Assembly: GCA_003154025.1 (NCBI GenBank) | Contig: PMCE01000546.1 | Span: 1 to 7,775 of the forward strand | Direction: 5' to 3' | DNA from: Syntrophaceae bacterium | Lineage (GTDB): Bacteria; Desulfobacterota; SM23-61 | DNA length: 7,775 bases | Shown: positions 1 through 6,300 of the stretch, piece after piece | Layout: every line of letters starts with the position of its first letter | Position numbering within the stretch: the first letter of the stretch is position 1 | Notes under the pieces: model-generated | The model's input: the letters and a program-made list of their open reading frames with translations, nothing else | Told to the model about the DNA's origin: nothing | Databases searched by the model: none | Made by a program: the position numbers and the translations under genes

Positions 1-177
1 GCTGAGAAAGCCAGAAGATCGATTGACCTGCCCTGGATTCCGCTCAAAGAGAAGGAGAAGAAATCGCTTCTCGTCTCCTTACAACAGGCGGACGAGCAGT
101 GCGAAAAGCTGGGGCTCCTGGACCCTACCGAGACCGAACCAGCCCTCTTCTATTCACCCCTGGGGGGCGAAAAATGA
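1..177 (+). CDS. C-terminal end of an unidentified protein (5' part outside window)
   Basis: Frame 1 is open from the first base and gives 58 residues before TGA at 175-177. The fragment is charged and helix-like (it includes LPWIPLKEKEKK and a stretch ending ADEQCEKLGLLDP) and has no membrane segment. I do not recognise the family with confidence. A C-terminal helix followed by an 'ELGLL/LGLI'-type turn and a short tail is common at the end of NMT1/THI5-like or other ABC-type solute-binding proteins, and such genes often neighbour amidases, so that is a tentative guess only. The stop overlaps the start of the amidase by 4 bases (ATGA), so the two genes are almost certainly co-transcribed and probably translationally coupled. 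Confidence 0.75.
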   Translation, partial: AEKARRSIDLPWIPLKEKEKKSLLVSLQQADEQCEKLGLLDPTETEPALFYSPLGGEK

Positions 178-1592
178 ACTCCTCCAACCCTGAAACCTGG
201 ACGATCGTTTCTCTTTCCAAGGCTATCCGGAAAAAAGAGATCTCTCCGGTGGAAGCCGTTCGGGCCTATTTGGAAAGAATCAGTTTTTACGACTCGAAGA
301 TCAATGCCTTCATCACCCTCCTCCCCGGGGAAGCTCTTCGGGCCGCCCGCAAGGCGGAAAGGGAGATCTCGACGGGAAAATACCGAGGCCCCCTGCATGG
401 CATTCCCTTTGCCGCCAAGGATCTTTTTTTTACCCGGGGGATCCGGACGACCTGCGGTTCCAAGATTTTGAAGAATTTCCTGCCCTCTTATGATGCCACC
501 GTGATCGAGCGGCTTTATTCCGCAGGGGCGATTCTGCTGGGCAAGCTGAACATGCACGAGTTCGCCTATGGTACGACCTCGGTGAACCCCCACTATGGTC
601 CGGTCCGCAACCCCTGGGACCGGGAACGGGTCACCGGAGGTTCCAGCGGGGGTTCCGCGGCCGCTCTCGCCAGTTCCTTCGTTCCCCTGACCCTGGGAAC
701 CGACACGGGGGGATCCATCCGGATTCCTTCCGCCCTCTGCGGCACCGCGGGCCTGAAGCCCACCTACGGCCGAATCAGCCGCTACGGGGTGTATCCCCTC
801 TGCTGGTCGCTGGATCATCCGGGCCCCATGGCCAAGAGCGTTGCCGATCTAGCCTTGGCCATGAAGGTCATGGCCGGCCCTGATCCGCTCGACCCTTCGA
901 CCTCCTCCGTCCGCGTCCCCGACTACCCCGCGGGTCTGTCCAGGACGCTCAAAGGGGTCAAGATCGGAGTTCCCGAAACTTATTATTTCGACCGCGTAGA
1001 CCCTGAAGTCCGCCTTGCCGTCCAGAAGGCGATCGGGCATTGCAAGGAGTTGGGAGCGAGGATCGGGAAGATATCCATCCCCAGCCTACCCCAGGCCTCG
1101 ATTGCCGCCTTTCTCATTCTCCTGGCCGAGGGGGCAGCTTCTTTGGAGAAATGGCACCGGACCCGTCCCGAAGGGCTGGGAGAGGATGTCCGTTCCCGGC
1201 TCAACCTGGGAGCGGCCCTTCTGGCCACCCAATACCTCAAAGCCCAGCGCACCCGCCGCCAGGTCCAGGAAGATTTCTCCCGGGTCTTCCGGAAGGTGGA
1301 CGTGATCGTTACTCCCCAACTTCCCATCACCGCGCCCAAGATCAACCAGGGGAACATCACCTGGGGGAAGAAGACCGAGCCGGTTCCTTCCGCTTTGACC
1401 CGCTTCACCCGGATTTACAACCTGGTGGGCATTCCCGCCCTCTCGCTGCCCTGCGGGTTTTCTTCCGCAGGACTTCCCATCGGGCTGCAGATCGCCGGAC
1501 GGCCCTTCGAAGAAGCGACGGTGCTCAAAGTAGGATATGCCTACGAGACGAATAGCCCCTGGAGAACCCGGCATCCGTCTCTGGATGGATAA
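174..1592 (+). CDS. Amidase signature (AS) family amidohydrolase, GatA-like
   Basis: 472-residue serine amidase that would hydrolyse a carboxamide or related C-N bond to acid plus amine or ammonia; likely cytoplasmic, with no signal peptide or membrane segment. The Ser-cisSer-Lys triad of the family is visible: Lys82 in PFAAKD, Ser157 in the GGSSGGSAAA loop, and nucleophile Ser181 in GTDTGGSIRIP. The 75- and 24-residue spacings equal those of the well-studied family member FAAH (Lys142/Ser217/Ser241). The C-terminal part (FTRIYNLVGIPALSLPCGF, then GLPIGLQIAGRPF) is also typical, and the length is normal for the family. I chose ATG 174 because GGGGGG at 162-167 is a suitable ribosome site and the start overlaps the upstream stop (ATGA). 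A GTG at 99 would extend 75 bases further into that gene. No gatB or gatC is adjacent, so a tRNA amidotransferase role is unlikely; a catabolic amidase is more plausible. Substrate unknown. Confidence 0.93.
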   Translation: MNSSNPETWTIVSLSKAIRKKEISPVEAVRAYLERISFYDSKINAFITLLPGEALRAARKAEREISTGKYRGPLHGIPFAAKDLFFTRGIRTTCGSKILKNFLPSYDATVIERLYSAGAILLGKLNMHEFAYGTTSVNPHYGPVRNPWDRERVTGGSSGGSAAALASSFVPLTLGTDTGGSIRIPSALCGTAGLKPTYGRISRYGVYPLCWSLDHPGPMAKSVADLALAMKVMAGPDPLDPSTSSVRVPDYPAGLSRTLKGVKIGVPETYYFDRVDPEVRLAVQKAIGHCKELGARIGKISIPSLPQASIAAFLILLAEGAASLEKWHRTRPEGLGEDVRSRLNLGAALLATQYLKAQRTRRQVQEDFSRVFRKVDVIVTPQLPITAPKINQGNITWGKKTEPVPSALTRFTRIYNLVGIPALSLPCGFSSAGLPIGLQIAGRPFEEATVLKVGYAYETNSPWRTRHPSLDG

Positions 1593-1616
1593 AGAAATGG
1601 CGGCGAAAAGGAAAAT

Positions 1617-2315
1617 ATGATCACCCCTAAGATCCTCTATCTTCGAACGAGCCTGCTGAAGGGTTCACAAGACTTGGTGTTTACCGCCGACCACCTGGTC
1701 TGCGGGGGCTGGGTGGGCCGGGACCAGGGGAGCCTGCAGGCCCATATCGATGAGCTTGTCCGGCTGGGCGTACCCGCGCCCCAAAGAATTCCCATTTACA
1801 TGAGGTTCTCTACCTACCTGTTGACCACGGATGACGAGATCACGGTCATCAGCGACAAGACCTCTGGAGAAGTGGAATACGTGTTGCTGATTTCCGGGAA
1901 TGAAATCTGGGTCACCGTGGGAAGCGACCATACGGACCGGGATGTGGAGACCAAATCCATTCCCGGGTCCAAACAGATGTACGCCAAATGCCTTCCCCCG
2001 GAATGCTGGCCGTTCCCGGACCTGAAAGACCACTGGGACCGGTTAATGCTCCGGTGTTGGGTGACGAGGGGCTCCCAAAGGACCCTTTACCAAGAGGCTC
2101 CCTTGGCTGACATTCTCGATCCCCGGGAGATGATGGAAAAGATGCCCCGGGAGGGGATCGACAAAAAGGAAGGGCTGGCTCTCTTCTCGGGAACGATTCC
2201 GACCAGAGGCGGAGTGATTTTCGGGGATTCCTATGAGCTCGAGATGGAAGACCCCGTCCTGCGCCGGACGATTCAACACCGCTACCAAGTCAGGATCCTG
2301 CCGCAATACATATGA
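1617..2315 (+). CDS. DUF2848 family protein (function unknown)
   Basis: 232-residue soluble protein of the DUF2848 type. Recognised features, in order, are an N-terminal GGWVGRDQGSLQAHIDEL segment followed by LGVPAP (34-54 region), SGEVEYVLLISG at 83-94, the signature GSDHTDRDVE at 102-111, SKQ at 118-120, DHWDRLMLRCW at 138-148, and a C-terminal FSGTIP (190-195) followed by a GD-x-x-ELEMEDP segment. The last part, together with the GEVE motif, faintly recalls the fumarylacetoacetate hydrolase fold, which is an inference from motif style only. His105 and the surrounding acidic residues (Asp104, Asp107, Glu111) are candidate metal or active-site residues. The start ATG has AAAGG at 1607-1611. 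The gene follows the amidase by 24 bases on the same strand, so it probably belongs to the same operon. It may process the same substrate or the acid product, but no function is established for this family to my knowledge. Confidence 0.88.
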   Translation: MITPKILYLRTSLLKGSQDLVFTADHLVCGGWVGRDQGSLQAHIDELVRLGVPAPQRIPIYMRFSTYLLTTDDEITVISDKTSGEVEYVLLISGNEIWVTVGSDHTDRDVETKSIPGSKQMYAKCLPPECWPFPDLKDHWDRLMLRCWVTRGSQRTLYQEAPLADILDPREMMEKMPREGIDKKEGLALFSGTIPTRGGVIFGDSYELEMEDPVLRRTIQHRYQVRILPQYI

Positions 2316-2323
2316 CTTTGCGG

Positions 2324-2423
2324 GGTTCGAGGATTCCAGGATTCAAGGGTTCAAGTGACGGCTGACGTGAAAAGATAGTATACCTTGGCCCTGGACTCCT
2401 AGGCCCCTTGAATCCTAGGACTC
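2324..2423. repeat. Degenerate 8-bp tandem units in inverted orientation
   Basis: The left arm (2324-2355) reads as four consecutive 8-base units starting at 2324, 2332, 2340 and 2348, with consensus G-R-T-T-C-N-A-G; the third unit is GATTCAAG. The right arm (2391-2423) reads as units starting at 2391, 2399, 2407 and 2415 (the last has one extra base), all beginning CT and ending C; CTTGAATC at 2407 is the exact reverse complement of GATTCAAG. About 35 bases of unrelated sequence separate the arms. The arrangement suggests a dispersed, hairpin-forming intergenic repeat family rather than a one-off terminator, but other genomic copies cannot be seen here. Confidence 0.55.
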
Positions 2424-2428
2424 TTTTT
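2324..2428 (+). terminator. Inverted 8-mer repeat with T-run, likely rho-independent terminator between convergent genes
   Basis: AGGATTCAAGGG at 2338-2349 pairs perfectly with CCCTTGAATCCT at 2405-2416. The stem extends by TCC/GGA (2335-2337 with 2418-2420) around one bulged base (A2417), and TTTTT follows at 2424-2428. The loop is long (about 55 bases), so this is not a compact textbook hairpin. A second, shorter choice is TCCTAGG (2397-2403) with CCTAGGA (2414-2420) and a 10-base loop, next to the same T-run. It lies just after the DUF2848 stop and touches the end of the minus-strand HIT gene (stop at 2427-2429), which fits a terminator for the left operon. Transcripts of the HIT gene would also read into it, but on that strand the T-run is absent. 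Confidence 0.55.
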
Positions 2429-2765
2429 ATCTTCTAGCCGGCTTCCTCCCCCACCCTCCCATCAGGTGCATGTGGAGATGGCGGATATCCTGGCCGACAT
2501 CCCTTCCGGTATTGATCAGAATTTTGTATCCTGACTGGATCCCCTGAGCTTCGGCCATTTTCTTGGCGGCCAGGAGCATTTTCCCGCCGATTTGGGAGGT
2601 TTCCTCATCCAGGGAATTTACCGAGTCGAAATGCCTCTTGGGTATGATCAGGAGGTGAACGGGCGCTTCCGGGCTAATATCTTTAATCACCGCCAGGAAT
2701 TCGTCTTCATACACAATCTCCCCCGGTAACTCGCGGGCCAATATCTGGCAGAATATGCAGGTCAT
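2427..2765 (-). CDS. HIT (histidine triad) family hydrolase, Hint/HinT-like
   Basis: 112-residue cytoplasmic protein of the histidine triad superfamily. Hint-branch members hydrolyse AMP-lysine-type or other purine nucleoside phosphoramidates. Visible features are CIFCQI at 3-8, the EDEFLAVIKDISPEAPVHLL segment near 20-39, IPKRH at 41-45, INTG at 84-87 (Asn85 matches the conserved Asn), and the triad HLHMH at 96-100 preceded by GQDI and followed by LMGG. The middle residue His98 would be the nucleophile. The two N-terminal cysteines (3 and 6) recall the zinc-binding ends of some family members, though the second half of such a site is not obvious. The C-terminus after GG is short and basic (WGRKPARR). 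The start ATG has a strong purine-rich site just upstream on its strand. The gene is transcribed toward the amidase-DUF2848 unit and away from the kinase, so it appears to be a monocistronic housekeeping gene. Confidence 0.93.
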   Translation of the reverse strand: MTCIFCQILARELPGEIVYEDEFLAVIKDISPEAPVHLLIIPKRHFDSVNSLDEETSQIGGKMLLAAKKMAEAQGIQSGYKILINTGRDVGQDIRHLHMHLMGGWGRKPARR

Positions 2766-2779
2766 CCCTTCCCCTCCCT
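2766..2779 (-). promoter_or_regulatory. Ribosome binding site of the HIT gene
   Basis: Read on the minus strand, these bases are AGGGAGGGGAAGGG directly before the ATG at 2765. The AGGGAGG core (2773-2779) lies 7 bases from the start, which supports this start codon. Confidence 0.6.
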
Positions 2780-2816
2780 AGGTCATCATTTCGTCATTCT
2801 TCCAAGATCCTTGTTT

Positions 2817-2822
2817 ATCATA
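2817..2822 (-). promoter_or_regulatory. Candidate -10 element for the HIT gene
   Basis: On the minus strand the bases read TATGAT, five of six matches to the sigma-70 -10 consensus, about 50 bases before the HIT start codon. No good -35 hexamer is found 16-18 bases upstream (the best is a poor TGAAGA-like match), so this is only a candidate. Confidence 0.3.
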
Positions 2823-3005
2823 TCCCGGGCCGAAATTCAATCTTCAGCCTTCGGATTCGATGTCCTTCTTTTTGCGGCGGAAAAACCCTGCCGAAAGGCA
2901 AACCCATTCTTAAGACAGCCCACCCCTTCCTGATAATACTCCCCTTCCCGCCTATTCTCCCCTTCAGCTCCTTTCTAAGCCCTGACCGAAAAATGTGGAA
3001 TGGAT

Positions 3006-3034
3006 TTGACCTCTTAAAGTTAGCCCTGGATTAA
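3006..3034 (+). promoter_or_regulatory. Weak sigma-70-like promoter candidate for the kinase
   Basis: TTGACC at 3006-3011 (five of six matches to the -35 consensus) is followed 17 bases later by GATTAA at 3029-3034, a poor -10. If used, the leader would be about 270 bases. The left arm of the 3021-3068 inverted repeat falls in the spacer. Confidence 0.22.
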
Positions 3035-3068
3035 GCCGATATTTAGAGAAACAGCCTTATCAGGGCTA
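3021..3068 (+). promoter_or_regulatory. 8-bp inverted repeat in the kinase upstream region
   Basis: TAGCCCTG at 3021-3028 and CAGGGCTA at 3061-3068 are perfect reverse complements separated by 32 AT-rich bases. It could be a paired regulator-binding site overlapping the promoter candidate, or the base of an RNA hairpin if transcription starts upstream. No T-run follows, so it does not look like a terminator. Confidence 0.35.
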
Positions 3069-3258
3069 TATTGAACAACAAAGGGAAAGCTGAACAAGGA
3101 AAATCATCCCTTCTTCGGGGGCCAGACGCTGTAGAATGCTCCCGGGCAGAGATCCTGTCTAGGGCAAAGGGACCCGCTCTTCCCCGAAGCGGAAGAATCC
3201 TCGCTCCGGAGAAGCCCATGCGCCGGGGATCGCGTGCAGACAGATTCTCGGCCTATCT

Positions 3259-3302
3259 GGGAAGGCGGGAAAGAAGAAGGATAGGGATTTCCTTTCCTTC
3301 CC
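3259..3302 (+). promoter_or_regulatory. Possible leader hairpin next to the kinase ribosome site
   Basis: GGGAAGG at 3259-3265 can pair with CCTTCCC at 3296-3302. Alternatives compete with it: GGAAAG (3268-3273) with CTTTCC (3292-3297), and CCTATC (3252-3257) with GATAGG (3280-3285). The right arm ends two bases before GGTGAG, the likely ribosome site, so the fold could influence initiation. Purine- and pyrimidine-rich tracts pair easily by chance, so support is weak. Confidence 0.25.
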
Positions 3303-3315
3303 CGGTGAGAGAGGA

Positions 3316-6300
3316 ATGCTGAGAAACTTCCAAACCCAAGGTGGGGGTCTCAGTCCACTGGACCTGAAAGAAAGAAAACCGGCCTCTCCACATTCCGCCC
3401 GTGAGAGCGATTTCATGGAACGGGTGGAGCGAATCCTCAATTCCGCGCTGAATATCGAAGAAACGAGCGAGTGTTTTGCCGAAGATCTTGGGAAACTCAT
3501 TCCAGCAGACCGGGTTTCAGTCCACCTGCAGGACCCCGATCAGAGAACCATAACGATCGCTTATAGCAGCGGGGTGAAAATATCCTCATTGCGGAGGGGG
3601 GCGGTTTTCCCCTTTCAGGGCTCGATCAATGAGGAATTAGCCAAGAGACGATCCGGGTTCCTGCTCGGATTGACCGGCGGCGATGGTCCATTCGCCCAGG
3701 CACCCTTTTTGATCTCTCTGCGGCAGGCCGGGCTGCGATCCCTTCTATCCGTTCCTCTAATCTATAAAGAGCAAATATTGGGCGGGTTGAATTTTGCCTC
3801 TTCCACGCCCCGAGCGTACACGGAAGATCACCTGGAACTCGGCCAGAAGATCGCCGGTCATATCGCCGAGGCCATCGGCCAGGCCCAGTCCTTCTCCGGC
3901 TCCGGGGAGATGGTTGATGCCCTGGAACATTACCTGTCCCTTTTGTTGGCGACCTTCAATTCTACCGCGGACGGCCTCCTGGTGGTCAACCGAGCCGGGA
4001 AAACTACAAGTTTTAACCAGAAATTCCTGGCCCTTTGGGGAATATCGGAGTCCCTCGCCTCGGCGATGGACCACACCCAGGTTCAGGATCATATCCGCTA
4101 CCAACTCCTAACCGAACAAGTTCTCCTGAACAGAAAGGACTATTTTTCCGGCCGGCCCGAGGGCGCCGCTTCCGACATTTTTGAACTCCGGGATGGAAGA
4201 ATCATCGAATGTTATTCCCAGCCCCAGAGAATCGGAGCGGAAATGGTCGGAAGAGTATTCAGTTTCCGGGATGTCACCGACCTCAAAAGAGCAGAGGAGG
4301 CCCTGCGGAAGAGCGAAGAAGAAGCCCGCCGCATGGCGGCGGAGAACGCCGTGATGGCCGACATCGGGCGGATTATTAGTTCGACCTTGGACATTGAAAC
4401 GGTATATGAACGATTTGCCAAGGAAGTGGGCAAGGTCATTTCCTTCGACCGGATAGCCATGAACATCATTCATTACGGAACGGAGACTTTCACCATCCCC
4501 TATGTCTTCGGCGCCGAAATCCCCGAGCGCCGCAGAGGGGATATGGCTCCCTTAAGAGGCTCAGCGACGGAAGAGGTTTTGCGCTCCCGCACCTCCTTGT
4601 TGGTTCAGGGGGATAACCCGGGAGAATTAACCTGCCAATGGCCGAGCCTTCTTCCCTTCTTTCGGGCGGGGCTCCAATCGGTTATGTTGATCCCTTTGAT
4701 TTCGAACGACCGCGTGATCGGGTTATTGAGTATCCAATCGTCCCGCCCGGCCGCTTATACGGAGAGGGACCTAAAGCTCGCCGAAAGGGTGAGTCACCAG
4801 ATTGCCGGAGCCATCGCCAATGCCCAACTGTTCCTCGATCGCCAGCAGGCTCAAGAGGCTCAGCGAAAGAGTGAAGAAGAAGCCCTCCATTTGGCCCGCC
4901 AGAAGGCCATCCTAGCCGAAATCGGGCGGATCATCAGCTCGACGCTGAACATTGAAGAGGTATATGAATTATTTGCGGAAAAAACCAAGAAGCTTATTCC
5001 CTTCGACCGGATGTGCATTAATCTAATTGGCCGGGGGGGAGATACCCTCATCAACCAATACGTGCAGGGGGCCTCCGCGCCGGGGAGAGACCGGGGTGAG
5101 ATTTTTCCCCTAAAAGGGGCCTTCACCGAAGCGGTGATCGATGAACGCCAGGGTTCAATCCTGGAGGTAAATGACGAAAAGGCGGTTGTCTCCAAGTATC
5201 CCGGCCTTTGGCCTGAAATTGAGGCTGGTTTCAAATCGTTTTTGAGTGTGCCTTTGATCTGTCAAGACCGGGTTATCGGGGGCCTTCACTTCCGGGCCGT
5301 TGAGTCCATGGCTTATTCAGAACAAAACCTGGAGCTGGCCCAAAATATCGCCAACCAGGTCGCGGGGGCCATCAAAAACGTACAACTCTTTACCGAATTG
5401 AACCAAGCCATGGAGGCCCTGAAAGAATCGGAGCTGCGGAATCGGGAGCTGGTGGAAGCTGCGGGCATTTCCGGCCTGGGCATCGTGATCTTCAAAGGCG
5501 ATAAACCAGACGGAGTGGTCTGCCTATTTGCCAATGGGGAAGCCCAAAGAATCACCGGCTACACCGAGGAAGAATTGCGCCGAATTCCCTTCACCCAGTT
5601 CATTCATCCCAAGCATCGTCAGGCGGCTTTGGATCGTTACTTGTACTGGGTTCACGGAACGCACGATCCAGTTCTCTCCCAGCTTGTCATCCGCCATAAA
5701 AAAGGCCATAAGGTCCTGATCGAAATTTCCGTCATCAGTTCCGTCTTTCAAAGCGAAAGGACCATGATCGGGTTCTTCCGGGATATCTCCGAACGCCGGC
5801 GGACCGAAGAAGCCATCCGGAGGAGCGAAGCCCTCCTCCGGAGCGTCATGGACTCCCTGCCGGTCGGGGTAACCATAGCCGATAAAGAGGGGAAGATCCT
5901 GTCCGCCAACCCTGCCCGGAAACAGATCATGGGGCGGGATGGGTTTGAGAGAGTTGACCAGGTCAGCGAATATAAGGCGTGGTGTCCCATTTCAGGGAAG
6001 GAATTGAACCGGGCCGAATGGCCGTTGTACGGGGCTGTTTACCGCGGAGAAGCGACCCTCAACAGGGTGATTCACATCGTGACCCATGACGGCCAGAGAA
6101 AGACCCTCCTGACCTCGGCCGTCCCCATCCGGGATTCCAAGGGAGAAATCCTCTGGGCGATTGGCGTCCTTCAGGATATCAGTGAGCTGAAAAAAGCGGA
6201 AGATGCCCTGCGCGGGGCAAAAGAACAAACCGAACAGATCAACCGGGAACTCGAGCAGGCCATCGAAGCGGCCAAGCGGATGGCCCTGGAGGCCGACTCC

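Larger units (their letters stand above)
2766..3315. other. Divergent intergenic region without a convincing gene
   Basis: About 550 bases lie between the divergently transcribed HIT and kinase genes. The part from 2766 to about 2960 is pyrimidine-rich on the + strand and contains a small hairpin, TGCC-GAAA-GGCA (2889-2900). The part from 3000 onward contains a weak promoter-like pair, an 8-base inverted repeat (3021-3068) and a hairpin just before the kinase start. ORFs here begin at unsupported start codons, have no ribosome site and show no recognisable protein features. I could not match the leader to a known riboswitch class. Confidence 0.6.

Noticed and set aside
99..173. GTG start at 99 extending the amidase by 25 residues
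   Set aside because: It lies well inside the upstream gene, has no ribosome site, and the extension does not resemble amidase N-termini. ATG 174 has a purine-rich site and an ATGA overlap.
150..818. 222-residue minus-strand ORF opposite the amidase
   Set aside because: Antisense shadow of a clearly coding amidase frame; composition is Gly/Arg-rich with no recognisable motif.
174..1592. GatA subunit of Glu-tRNA(Gln)/Asp-tRNA(Asn) amidotransferase
   Set aside because: The protein shares AS-family motifs with GatA, but no gatB or gatC is adjacent and the neighbours point to small-molecule metabolism. A tree placement would be needed to exclude it fully.
2889..2900. TGCC-GAAA-GGCA mini-hairpin as a terminator or RNA element
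   Set aside because: The stem is only 4 bp, with no T-run on either side and no extended pairing.
3155..3240. GEMM (cyclic di-GMP) riboswitch suggested by AGGGCAAAGG
   Set aside because: The GGGACGCAAAGCC-type core and the tetraloop-receptor helix are absent, so the short match is most likely chance.
3258..3315. Cobalamin-riboswitch-like GGGAAGGC box upstream of the kinase
   Set aside because: Only this short box matches. The GCCACTG-type element and the AGNCAGGAGACC-type box that should surround it are missing, and the downstream gene is not a cobalamin gene.
3071..3322. 83-residue + strand ORF in the kinase upstream region
   Set aside because: TTG start without a ribosome site, Arg/Ser-rich composition, no family features, and it overlaps the kinase start in another frame.
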